This document shows, piece by piece, positions 38,827 through 48,222 of a DNA stretch of 60,000 bases. Position 1 is the first letter of the stretch, and every line of letters begins with the position of its first letter. This DNA comes from Symbiodinium natans (Eukaryota; Sar; Dinophyceae; Suessiales; Symbiodiniaceae). The notes below the pieces were generated by a model, which saw nothing but the letters and a program-made list of their open reading frames with translations, made no database searches and was not told the origin of the DNA. Made by a program: the position numbers and the translations under genes. The stretch spans positions 769,501-829,500 of the forward strand of contig CAJNDS010000236.1 in NCBI GenBank assembly GCA_905221605.1. The letters are read 5' to 3'.

Positions 38827-39336
38827 ATGCATAAGTCCAGGGCTTTCGCACTAGTAGCTGCCTCGCGACTGCGATGTGTTATTCCCGCCTTACTTCCGGC
38901 ACTTAATTCGGTTGGGCAGGGCAAGTTTCCATGCAAACCTATCAGGGAGGAGCTGCAGCCTCGAGGCAAAGAATTTGCCTCGAAAGTTGCAGTGCCGCCC
39001 TGCCGTGTCTCCCGAGACTTTCGCCAGGGTGCTGCCATTAGTGCGGTCCCTTTGCGAATCACGCGACGCTTTAGGCGTCCTAGCCTTGGGCTGCTTAACA
39101 TGCTAACATGCAAACCGTGTAGGCATGATTCATGTGATGAAGCAAGAAACTGGCCATCATCAACATGTTTTCAACATGCCTGGTTCAGCCCACACGGGTT
39201 CTTCACAGTCTTTACACTGACTGGGTGTGGTGCCAGGGCTCGTCAAGCTTGTCATGCCTGCACAAAGGCAGGCGAGACAGAGCTCAACCCTCAGACCCAC
39301 CACAATTCAGATTATTTAGGTAACCCGAAACCCTAA
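38827..39336 (+). CDS. 169-codon open frame, unknown
   Basis: ATG start, basic and Cys-containing (reads KPCRHDSCDEARNWPSSTC). Part of a 2-kb stretch without telomere-like arrays where frames are unusually long. A shorter frame 38876-39106 is also protein-like. Confidence 0.45.
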   Translation: MHKSRAFALVAASRLRCVIPALLPALNSVGQGKFPCKPIREELQPRGKEFASKVAVPPCRVSRDFRQGAAISAVPLRITRRFRRPSLGLLNMLTCKPCRHDSCDEARNWPSSTCFQHAWFSPHGFFTVFTLTGCGARARQACHACTKAGETELNPQTHHNSDYLGNPKP

Positions 39337-39351
39337 AGGTGAAACCCTAGA

Positions 39352-39468
39352 CCCTTATGGTTGTCGGTGTTGCCTGGCATCGATGGCACCATGCCCACGA
39401 AAGAGACCAAGATTTTCATGTTTGCGCTCTTGCTTTGCCAGCCCATGGGTTTGGTAGGCAGGGTTTAG
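39352..39468 (+). CDS. Small exon with hydrophobic helix
   Basis: Reads LSVLPGIDGTMPTKETKIFM then FALLLCQPMGLVG, one likely membrane helix, ending TAG within TTTAGGG. Confidence 0.35.
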   Translation, partial: PLWLSVLPGIDGTMPTKETKIFMFALLLCQPMGLVGRV

Positions 39469-39483
39469 GGCTTAGGGTTTAGG

Positions 39484-40218
39484 GTGAAGCCAGGCACAAA
39501 GGCTGGTCCCTGCAAGAGACCTGGGAGAAGGGTTCGCACCTCCGAGCACATAAGGCTGCATGCTTTTCAGGATGTAGGCCAGACAAGCATGCGCTTTACC
39601 CTGACAGTTGAGGCTGCTGCGGACAACACCTCTCCCAGTGATTTTGTTATATGCCTGCAGTTTACTCTACCTGTTGCACGTCGGCTGTCACAAGATGCGG
39701 CCAGTCTACCTTAGGGTAGCAGGTGGTCTGGTTTTGAAGATGCAGACGTGGAGAGGAATTGTATTCCTCCCAAGGAGGCTGGTCCCAGAGCTTTCCTGCA
39801 AAGAGCGCACAGTGCACACAGCGCACAGCTACTGGCAGAGCACATGTGGCAGGATTGGGGGGGGTGTGTGTTCAGGCGTTTGGCTTCTGAGCTGCATGAA
39901 AGGCCAGGTTTCTTTCCACTGCTGCATCCAATTGAGCGTGGCAGCATGGGCAGAGCCCATGATCTCGCTGCGCTCCAAACGATCCGCGCCAAAGAAAATG
40001 CAGAGGAGGTGCCCAGGTTAGCCCGAAGACCAGCTCTTTCTTTTGCAACATTTGGCTTCTTTGCAACTTGCAACTCCGAGCTTTTGGTAATGTCTTCACA
40101 GTTGCTTTTGTGTCAAATGCTTGCGGCTCGCAGACGCAGGAACAGGCAGAGTTATTCGTTTATAACGACTTGCAACAATGAGGATTATTGCTATAGCTTT
40201 ACATCTACAGGTGCCTAG
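39484..40218 (+). CDS. 245-codon frame with one internal TAG, unknown
   Basis: One register is open from 39484 to 40218 except for TAG at 39712-39714. The second half reads REELHERPGFFPLLHP-like sequence: LASELHERPGFFPLLHPIER and LAALQTIRAKENAEEVPRLA. A short intron at the stop, or a pseudogene, would explain it. No family recognised. Confidence 0.45.
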
Positions 40219-40409
40219 ATGGTGAATGCATTCATCGAAGACACATATCTAAGTACACACACTAGAGCTCTGTCGCAAGTTGTCGCCCGCAAAGAGTGAG
40301 AAGATGACAACACAGCTAACTCTCACAACCCACAAGCCCTAATCAGCTATATCATTGAGACTGTCCATCACGAGCATTTATCTAAGCTTCACTCTAACGC
40401 TTCGAAAAG

Positions 40410-40742
40410 TTGGAGCAGCATGCCTCACCCTCCATATGCATATGGGTGCGTGCCCCAGGCTTCGTGAGGTCTCATCGCTTGAACCGCTGCTCTGCACCTG
40501 CACGGCGTTGCTTGCGCAAGAAGCATCCACACACAGACCAGGTGATTCATCGTAACGACTTGTTAGAGAACCATGTGCACATAGCTAGTAGGACATGCCA
40601 GTCAAGGCATCCCACAGCGGTAATTGCATGGTCCAACATGTTAGCCGAAGCCGTGGTTGCACCACTTCACTTTCCTGGACTCAGGCCGAACCATCCGCAG
40701 TTAAATCCAATCCATGTGTTGGCTTGCCACGACCTCTCCTAG
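40410..40742 (+). CDS. 110-codon frame, His-rich, unknown
   Basis: Reads HTDQVIHRNDLLENHVHIAS and NMLAEAVVAPLHFPGLRP. It ends in TAG. Confidence 0.45.
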   Translation: MEQHASPSICIWVRAPGFVRSHRLNRCSAPARRCLRKKHPHTDQVIHRNDLLENHVHIASRTCQSRHPTAVIAWSNMLAEAVVAPLHFPGLRPNHPQLNPIHVLACHDLS

Positions 40743-40815
40743 TACTCCCACCAAGCATGCATCACAACCCCGACAGGCCAGGCACATCCGGACGTAGTTG
40801 CGATGCATACAGACA

Positions 40816-43220
40816 ATGACGGTTTTCGAGCAAGCCAATGCCGAGGAGGCCTTCATTAATACAGATGCGTGGGCCCTCAGACATCTTAATAGTAGCCTGG
40901 GACAGCCTGTGCCTGACGAACCGCACATGGGTCCTGCGCCATGGGAGGCACCTCCAATCAGATTGAGAGACATGCCGGGGCGCAGTTCGTGGTAGCTGTG
41001 GTAGCTGTGGCAGCATGCAGCCGGCCCCAAAGCAGGCTGTTGCCAAGAATGCCAAGCCCAAGCCGGCAGGCCCACCCAAGGCCAAGTCGGTAGCACCGCC
41101 GGCGCCAAAGCCCCAGGCGACGGCGCCAGTCAGCCCAAGCTCAGCAACTCCCGGAGCTCCCGCAGCTCCCGCAGCTCCCGCAGCCCCACCGACGGCCACT
41201 GCAATTCCGACGCCGAAACCTGCGCCCAAACCGAAGCCGGCAATGCCAGCAGGTGCGCCGCCAGCAAATGCGAAGCCAGCCCCAAAGCCAGGGATGGTCC
41301 CAGGAAAGCAGCCGCCAAAGGCCAACCCCAAGCCAGCGCCAGCAGACCCAGCAAACGCTAAGCCAGCGCCCAAAGCGGGCGTGGCCCCGCCAAGCCCAGC
41401 CAAAGCCAAGGACGCACAACCATCGCAACCTGGTCCGAAGCTCGCTGCAAAGTCGGCACCGTCGCCGCCTGGTCCTCCCAAGCCAGCCCAAGCTCAGCAA
41501 GCACAGCAAGGTCAGCAAGTCCCCAAAAAGGCCGATCCGGGCATTCCGGGTGCCAAGGGCGCGTACCCGGAAGCGAAGAAAGCAGCCTCGGCTTCGGGCA
41601 AGGCCAAGCCAGCACAAGCACCTGCACCCCCAGCCAAGTCCCCAACCAAACCGCCCCAAGCACCGCCCCAAGCACCGCCCCAAGCACCGCCCCAAGCCCC
41701 GCCCCAAGCCCCGCCTGCCCAAGCACAGCCTGCCCCTAAGCCAGCCGACCCTAAGAGCGCGACGCCAAGCTCCAAGGCGACAGCCACCCAGCCACCTGCC
41801 ACCAAGGAGGGCAAAGCCCCCCAAGGGGCGCCCAAACAGCAGCCCAAGCAAGGCCGGAACCTGTGTCCAAGTGTCGCTCGGGGTTGTTGCTTCACATTCA
41901 TGACAGTGAGGGACAGACACACATGATACATATACTTACTGATGTTTCTGTGTGAAGTTTCAGGCGCAAGTCGTATTTAGACCATGTCCCCCTATCACTT
42001 CTGTAGTCTCCGATTGCTGGCCACGGTATCCTACACGATTCGTCTGTGCACATCCTTCTGATCTGAGAAAGCGAGAGATCGAGGTCCGCCAGCTGCGTCC
42101 AAGGCACCGGCCAAAGCCATAGTCCCAAAGTCGGCGGCAGGTGGCCCTACCTTCCAGGCAGAGCGCTGGCAGCATGCAGGTTTTATTATTGTTATTATTC
42201 TTCTTCTTTTATTATTATTTTAAATTTTCTTCACCAAACAGGAAGGTTCTGGAGCTTGGATCTTCATTTCTCTTGGGTCGGATGGTCGCCGCAGTCCCAC
42301 TGCGGCTCCCTTGGTTCGGGTGTGTCCTGGGGTCTGATGTTCCACAAGTACCTCTCGAGGGGTTCGGGCTCTCAGAGAGGATCAGAGAGGCTTCGTTTGC
42401 AGAGGACAAGAGTTTGTCACCAAGGCGGCGGCGCCGAAGGATTCAGTGGCAGCTCCCATTCAGGGGCCAAGCGCAGACGAGCCAGCATCGGTGCAGCCTG
42501 AGAGCATTCCGGCTAACAGCGCGCCCGCCGAGCCTGCCCAGAGCGCGGAAGCGGAAGCCGAGATCGTGCCGGCCGAGAGTGCCTCAGCCTTGCCAGCGGA
42601 GGCTCTGAAGGAAGCGAAGCCACAACAGCTGTCGGCGCATGAGAAGCAAGTGGCGGATCAGATCGACTCTGACTTGCCAAGAACTTTTCCGAACATCGAG
42701 GAGGGGGCGCGCCACACGACATGTTCTCTCGTGTTCGGTTCTTAGTTTTCAGGCTCTCGCCCCGAAGCTTTACGCCTTGAATCCTAAACCCTGTACCCCA
42801 AGAAAAACTGAACTCGTTGTCTAGGACCCAGAGCAGGCCTTTTTTTGACGCTTTGGGCTCCCTTACAAACCCCTTTAAACCAAGAAGGGAGCCCTGTTTA
42901 TTCCTAGGTTACTCTTGGGTCTAGTTATTGAGCCCCACTTGAAAAAAGCGCTGGGGGCTGCAGGCTCAGGTCTTACGGCTGGGAATGAGTGTTTGAAGGC
43001 CCTCTTGCATTATGGAGGGGTCTTCAAGACAGTGGGAAGGGAGTACTTAGCACACACAGTACTTATTAACCAAGTACAACTGTACGTAGAACTGTAGTAC
43101 CATGTAGAACCCACATCCGGCATCCCAAAAGGACGTCCAAGCCAAGAAGGACACAATCCGGGAGGTGCTGCTGGCCTATAGCAGGGCGAATCCTCACGTG
43201 GGCTATTGCCAGGGCATCCC
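40816..43220 (+). CDS. TBC-domain protein (Rab GTPase-activating type)
   Basis: TBC proteins stimulate GTP hydrolysis by Rab GTPases in membrane traffic. Candidate exons are 40816-40980 (reads EQANAEEAFINTDAWALRHL), 41015-41870 (Pro/Ala/Lys-rich low complexity with PPQA repeats), 42104-42179 (reads APAKAIVPKSAAGGPTFQAE), 42405-42712 and 43132-43220. Exons 3 and 4 join in phase using GCAGAG|GACAAG. Exon 4 ends QIDSDLPRTFPNIEE and exon 5 contains IREVLLAYSRANPHVGYCQG, matching the conserved RTFP and NPxVGYCQG blocks of TBC domains. The catalytic Arg/Gln region downstream (IxxDxxR, YxQ) was found only in part: YCQ is present. The rest of the domain was not located after a family B element at 43.2 kb. 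Confidence 0.65.
41658..41718. repeat. 12-bp coding repeat CCGCCCCAAGCA
   Basis: Five tandem copies encode PPQA units in the proline-rich region of the TBC gene. Confidence 0.9.
42822..42925. mobile_element. MITE family E, copy 2, in a TBC-gene intron
   Basis: CTAGGACCCAGAGCAGGCC and CCTAGGTTACTCTTGGGTCT ends. After it, 42926-43097 is open in one frame but sits inside the presumed intron. Confidence 0.8.
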
Positions 43221-43231
43221 GTCTGCTTGAC

Positions 43232-43324
43232 CAGGATGGGCTCTTCTAGGCCTTAAAATCCCTTTCATGAACCCTATAAAGGGCTTTTTTATGGGATTAT
43301 AGGGTATAATAGCCCATCCTGGTA
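43232..43324. mobile_element. MITE family B, copy at 43.2 kb
   Basis: ACCAGGATGGGCTCTTCTAG and ATAATAGCCCATCCTGGT. It lies 12 bp after the end of the TBC exon. Confidence 0.95.
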
Positions 43325-43624
43325 GGTTGGGGCAACAAAGAGCTCGGTGTTCTCAGGTCTGGGACGGTGTGCAGATCATCTAGTCTTAACAAGCCTCAGT
43401 GTCACCTCGACACATGAACCCTCAACCCTAAACCCTCAAACCCTAAACCGTCTCTTGATGCAAAGCTCATGGTACCATGGCCCGGGCTGCGTCCCTGTCA
43501 GAAATGTGCGATTCCACAACGCCCATAAACCATTTCATCTCTCTTTCCCTCTGGCCCTCTGCCCTCCCCTTTCCCTCACCCCTTTCCAACTCTCTTCCTA
43601 GGTAGGCCCCGGGTATATTTATGT

Positions 43625-43830
43625 CTTCCCCGATTGGGTTTAAGAGGATCATGTGTTAGGAATATTTTTCAGAAGGTTTTGGGGGCCATCCTACGGTGGA
43701 TGGAGGAAATCTTGCACCGCCTGTGACCTTGTTGCTAGTGGCTGCGCCTACGTCTGGAGACTGAACAAAATTCCTTGCCACAGGCCGGCCTTGCAAAAGT
43801 GGTGCAAGATTTCCTCCATCCACAGTAGCT
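43625..43830. mobile_element. Repeat shared with 54.0 kb, with hairpin
   Basis: GATTGGGTTTAAGAGGATCA..ATATTTTTC.GA.GGTTTT..CCATCCTAC matches 53975-54040. Here GTGGATGGAGGAAATCTTGC is mirrored by TGCAAGATTTCCTCCATCCA 90 bp further on. Confidence 0.7.
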
Positions 43831-43871
43831 CTCTTCTCTTGAGCATTCAGAACCCTTCTGCCCCCTCTCTC

Positions 43872-43998
43872 CTCTTGAGCCCTAAATACTAAACCCTAAA
43901 CCCTCAACCCGAAACCCTAAACCCTATAACCCTATAACCCTATAACCCTATGACCCTCTAACCCTATAACCCTATAAACCCTAGAACCCTAAAAAAAA
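43872..43998. repeat. CCCTAAA then CCCTATAA array
   Basis: The unit drifts from CCCTAAA to CCCTATAA/CCCTATGA, about 14 units. An exon-like frame follows at 44030-44110 (reads FPAAVLCVHQPGAAALDRFH). Confidence 0.95.
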
Positions 43999-44368
43999 CC
44001 TTCTGCCCTTCCGTGGCTCGGTGCCTTTGAGGCATGAGCTTTCCTGCCGCCGTGCTTTGCGTCCACCAGCCGGGAGCAGCTGCGTTGGACCGGTTCCATG
44101 GCTTGCAGGCTATGCGGTTAGTGTATTACTACTATATCCCCCTTGGGAAGGTGTTTTTTTTTTTTTTTTTTTTTATAAGTTTTGTTATATATTATATAAT
44201 AAGCCCAAGAGGGCATTAAACATATTATTGTTATTAAGGTTCTAAGGGGAGTATAGACTCAGACTATACACTAGTATGTAACAATAGTATTACATACTGT
44301 TATTTTACACTAGTATGCAACTATCTAATGTGTACCGTGATATTTCTTAATGTCTCTGAGCCCTGCAG

Positions 44369-44691
44369 GCGGCGCATGCCCTGCACTCCCGCACAAGGTT
44401 GTGAAAGAACACCTTGAGCAAACTCTTGCCTTTGTTCATGATTATGCCAGCGTAGACCCCAGGTCAGAAGTCCAGAAGCGAGACAACTTCACACGTGAAG
44501 AGTTTGCATTTCGCGAACCCAGATGTCCACAGCTGAGTAAACTTTCGCAGTTCGCTAAGCACCGATGTCCAACAAGCGATGACAATTTTGATGACGGGAA
44601 CGCGGCCACGCCCGCGCCTAGACGAGAGTGCCACCTTTCGTCCGGGTACATCGGTCTGGCCACTCTTACTCTTCAAACCCCTCCGTGTTGA
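44369..44691 (+). CDS. 105-codon exon with 3' end, unknown
   Basis: After GAGCCCTGCAG, reads KVVKEHLEQTLAFVHDYASV then acidic and Arg-rich stretches to TGA. Charged and helical. Not obviously the missing TBC part. Confidence 0.5.
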
Positions 44692-44953
44692 CACACGGAT
44701 TGGAGAGTATCGTTGTGATTTGATGCTGATCTCGAAGTAAGTATACCCAAGAATGGAGCCCGTATTGTACCATTTCTTTTGATGGAAGTGAGTTCGTATG
44801 TGGCGACGGCGTGGGCCCCGACAGAACGGATTCATGTATTTATAAATGATACCATTATAAGAGTGCAAGCAAATTGTAGTCCAATATAAGACCAGTGTTC
44901 TCTAATAAGAATGATGTGATTATTTCGTTAATGTAATATTGTTGTTGCATTAG

Positions 44954-45083
44954 TATACGATTATATGATGTCCGTCTTGTATCGCACTTTGCCTCGGGCC
45001 TCGGAGTACGCATGGGATCGACACCATGGTGGACACCCGATCAGTTTCTTCAGAACTCCGTGCGGGCGCACGGGGGTTTCTAA
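44954..45083 (+). CDS. Terminal exon, unknown
   Basis: After GCATTAG, reads YDVRLVSHFASGLGVRMGST then PWWTPDQFLQNSVRAHGGF to TAA. A second frame is open but less natural. 44700-44950 is AT-rich with no exon. Confidence 0.45.
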
Positions 45084-45169
45084 TGGCTTGAAACCAGCAC
45101 AGGTCCAGAGGTTGGATATAGGGCCGATTTAGGGTTTAGGGAAAAAGGATTTAGGGTTTAGGGTTTAGG

Positions 45170-45268
45170 GATACTCCGTGCCAGGCACCCCCTACACAGC
45201 TGCACAGCCCATGTACTGAACCCGACTTGTCTGGACTTGCCTGGATAGTCCCAGAGCAAGGGCCGTAA
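45170..45268 (+). CDS. Short terminal exon
   Basis: Starts at the TTTAG end of an array, reads APPTQLHSPCTEPDLSGLAW to TAA. Confidence 0.35.
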   Translation, partial: DTPCQAPPTQLHSPCTEPDLSGLAWIVPEQGP

Positions 45269-45616
45269 ACTCCTACGTCCTAAACCCGATATGCCTGCCT
45301 CCTGCGAGAGACAGCCGGAGCAACCCTGAACAATCCTAAGCCTAATAAGCCTTCACTTTGAGCTACCCTTTCCGAAGCCTGGCCGCGTGCGAGCGAAGGG
45401 TCGAAACCTTTCACGTAGGTCCCACTTCAAGTAGTTGCAGTACTGTCATGGAAATGGATGCGAGGCAACCATACTACGTGGCGTTTTTTGGTACCTAGTT
45501 CCGCAATTGAACCCTATAAACCCTAAACCCTAACCCTAGCTGTAAGCTCGCCCGAAAAGGAGTGAAGGGTTGTTAAAAAAAAAAAAAAAAAACCATATTT
45601 GGATCCTTGGTTTCAG

Positions 45617-46634
45617 AAAGGTTCCAGGCTTGCCTCGAGAACGTGCGAGAGCTCTGGTTACCGGGTTTCCACCTCTTCGAGACCGCGTTTCTTGGGAGAC
45701 ACAAGCAGGGTTTAGGGTTTAAACCCAGTTTAGGGTTTAGGGTTTAGGGCTTACAGTTTACAGGGTTTAGGGTTTAGGGTTTAGGGTTTACAGGGTTTAG
45801 GGTTTGAGGGTTTAGGGTTTTAGTTCTAGGGCGCGTGGGGTTTTAGGCTGTTAAGGATTTAGGGTTTTCAGGGTTTTATAGTTTTATAGGGTTATGGGGT
45901 TTTAGGGTTTTAGGGTTTTGGGGTTTAGGGTTTACGGAGCAGTCCCTGGTTGTCCCCCTTTCATGTTGGTTGGGGTGATCATGGCCATCGTTATGGGAGT
46001 GGTCACCCCTATGTCCCTGCCGCATTTCCCGACAGACATGCCCCAACGCCGATCTGCCGAGTGTCACCACTCTGAGAACTACATGACCCCAATCTTAGGG
46101 TCATATACCAAATGCTACTACAACTCCCATTCAGTTATATGAGCCATAAACCGTTGTAGGGTTCATGGTGGCGCCCCTAGGCATTCACGCCCAGGAAGTA
46201 TGCCTTCGATGCACTGTTGGCACTGCAAGCTCCGAAGCTCTCACGTTCTTTCCAGTCCCAGGCCAGGGAAACATCCCCCAAAATGCCAAGGGCCAAATTG
46301 CAGTGTGTAAACTTGTCCTGTATCTCCTTCCTAAACATTTCCCAAGAAGGACCTTTAGGGAACTTTAGGGGGCGTTCTGAGATTGATTGTGCGCGTGCGT
46401 GTGTGCGTGCGGGCGGGCGGGCGGGGGGGTGGGTGGGTGGGGTGGGGTGGGTTGGGTTGGGTTGGGGTGGGTTGGGTTGGGTTGGGGTGGGGTGGGGTGG
46501 GTTGTGTGTGTGTGTGTGTGTTTGGCTGGGGCTTTTGCGCTTGGGTGTCAGGGAGAGCGGTGGGCGACGACAGCAACAGACGCACCCCCAGCTCGTGCCA
46601 TGCAAGACTCAGAGAAACTCCAGCATGAACCATA
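45617..46634 (+). CDS. Multi-exon gene with an array intron and a family C intron
   Basis: Exon 1 (45617-45709, after GGTTTCAG) reads RFQACLENVRELWLPGFHLF. Intron 45710-45939 is all TTTAGGG-like repeat. Exon 2 (45940-46073) reads FMLVGVIMAIVMGVVTPMSL, a clear membrane helix. Intron 46074-46180 is a family C element with GA..AG. Exon 3 (from 46181) reads FTPRKYAFDALLALQAPKLS. A last exon, about 46547-46634 after GTGTCAG, reads TTATDAPPARAMQDSEKLQH to TAA. The first two joins are in phase. Likely a membrane protein; family unknown. Confidence 0.55.
46074..46183. mobile_element. MITE family C, copy at 46.1 kb
   Basis: GAACTACATGACCCC to GGGTTCATGGTGGCGCCCC, diverged ends, conserved TATATGAGCCATAAACC core. 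Confidence 0.8.
46395..46530. repeat. G/T-only minisatellite
   Basis: GGGT/GGGTT units then (GT)n. The Gly/Trp-rich open frames across it are artefacts of the repeat. Confidence 0.95.
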
Positions 46635-46730
46635 AGTATGTCTTGTCTAGACAGTCCTCACTGAAATCCAAAAAAAGTTCATAATCATCATACATGTTGG
46701 GGCTGGTCTGAAGTTCCTTCGTGGCAAAAA

Positions 46731-47255
46731 ATAGGTCGCTGTTCGTTCCTGACTTTCCGCCTCCGGGCTCTTGAATGGCAAGACATGCATGCTGCAGCCG
46801 AGATGGAAGGTTGGGTTACCATTTCGTGGGGTTTAGGATTTAGGGTTTAGGGTTTAGGGTTTAGGGGAGTGAGCTCGAGCGATGGTCTGTCTCAGAAGCT
46901 GTGCCCTCGCGCGCACATGCACGAGAGTTGTGTGAAGCAGAATGAAGTACTGAGCACCAAACACAAGGTTGGGATGTTCCCCCTTATACTAACAGTCCTT
47001 AATAGGGATCATAGTACCCCTTACGACAATCCCTATTAAGGACTGCTAGAAAAAGGGGGAACATCCCAACATCAGGGCATCATCATCGACGTCTTTTTAC
47101 TGGATGCCTGGCTCACGCTCTTTGCGCGCTGGCTGCCGTTTAGGCTGCTTCCGGAGGTCTTGGACCCTTGGGGACGCGAGCAATTTGTAGTGCTGTGTAA
47201 CACAGGGTTCGGAATAATTGCTAGTCGTATACCCTTCCTGTCCCTTTCTACTTAG
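46731..47255 (+). CDS. Gene with a family A element as intron
   Basis: An exon 46731-46830 reads LTFRLRALEWQDMHAAAEME before an array. An exon about 46873-46967 reads PRAHMHESCVKQNEVLSTKH. The family A element (46968-47075) begins AAG|GTTGGG and ends ATCAG|GG. The last exon 47076-47255 reads DVFLLDAWLTLFARWLPFRL to TAG. The junction is phase 0. Hydrophobic C-terminus; family unknown. Confidence 0.5.
46968..47075. mobile_element. MITE family A, copy at 47.0 kb, intron-like
   Basis: GTTGGGATGTTCCCCCTTAT to GGGGGAACATCCCAAC, 108 bp with GT and CAG at the borders. Confidence 0.9.
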
Positions 47256-47331
47256 ACTACAAGACCCCTAAAGATTCCTATTCTAAGTTTTGAGGCGCCT
47301 ATGTTTGCCTATGTGATATGTTGAGACTTGG

Positions 47332-47407
47332 GCAAGGAATACGTGAGATGTCATGGCTTCGCGGGCATTCTGGGCCTCACCGCGGCTCGGCTTCTTTTGG
47401 ACTTAGG
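47332..47407 (+). CDS. Exon, unknown
   Basis: After GGGCAAG, reads EYVRCHGFAGILGLTAARLL and runs to TTTAGGG. In a second frame an ATG (47352) opens MASRAFWASPRLGFFWT. Confidence 0.4.
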
Positions 47408-47439
47408 GTTTAGGGTTTAGGGTTTAGGGTTGCTGTTCC

Positions 47440-48095
47440 CAGGTGGTTCCCACAAGGAAGGTGAACACATCCCTGAGCCGAAGTGGTACTACAGGGGTCG
47501 GAATAGTTACCGAGAATTATTCCCTTATGGTCTCTTTATAAATATACTAAAAGAACCCCCCCCCCCCCAAAAAAAAAAAAAGGAAAACCCTATTTTGGTT
47601 ATTTCGGCCCCCTATAAAAAGACCCCCTTAAAAACCCTAAACCCTAAACCCTATTCTAATTATGTAGGCCCCTTTAGTACGCGTATGCCGAGGTGGCCGT
47701 GGTGGATGCGCATGGCGCGAGCATCGGCGGAGTGGATCCGGCAGATGCGCTTCTGCAGCTGTGGAAGTGCCTGCAATGGGAGGAGGGTTTAGGGTTTAGG
47801 GTTTAGGGTTTAGGGTTTAGGGTTTAGGGGGAGGTGTGTGGGGTTTAGGGTCACACCTCATGGGGACCCGAACGTGCCGGTCATCGCGAGTTTAGGGTTT
47901 AGGGTTTAGGGCTGAGGGCTGAGGGTTAAGGGTTTAGTTTCGCTCCCCATCCGATCAGTCCTACAGGAGCGCGAGCCAAGCCTCGAAGATTTGTTCCAGA
48001 TAGCCCAAGGCGCCAGTTTGTTCAAGACTTGGCAACGGGCGGCGTGCACTGAAGCTATACCTGAGGCTACGAAAGCGCCACCTGCAACCATCTAA
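47440..48095 (+). CDS. Multi-exon gene with telomere-array introns, unknown product
   Basis: Exons: about 47443-47495 (reads GGSHKEGEHIPEPKWYYRG), 47688-47786 (after CCTTTAG; reads AEVAVVDAHGASIGGVDPAD), 47849-47889 (reads VTPHGDPNVPVIA) and 47938-48095 (reads SVLQEREPSLEDLFQIAQGA, ends TAA). The intron 47890-47937 is 48 bp of TTTAGGG-type repeat, GT..TTTAG, and the last two exons join in phase. The intron before exon 3 also starts GTTTAGGG, but the phase there does not close with the simplest sites. Confidence 0.55.
47497..47600. mobile_element. Dispersed repeat family L, copy 2
   Basis: GGGTCGGAATAGTTACCGAG and TTCCCTTATGGTCTCTTTAT match 13.75 kb. A C run and A run follow. Confidence 0.65.
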
Positions 48096-48222
48096 AACCA
48101 GAGTAGCTTTGAACAGTCCTACCTGGGAAAAGGCTGCAGGGGAAGAGGACTAAAAAACCCTTTTGCAACCCCAAACCCTTTGCAACCCTAAACCCTAAAC
48201 CCTAAACCCCTCTCCTCCGCAG

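Noticed and set aside
39700-39720. Reassigned stop codons explaining internal TAG/TGA
   Set aside because: All three stops also end well-formed terminal exons here, and dinoflagellate nuclear genes use the standard code.
41141-41920. 259-codon open frame on the minus strand
   Set aside because: Mirror of the Pro/Ala/Lys-rich exon. The low-complexity G/C DNA keeps several frames open. The + frame leads into TBC-domain exons.
46217-46684. Gly/Trp-rich 155-codon frame
   Set aside because: Most of it is the GGGT minisatellite; only the two ends look like exons and they are annotated separately.
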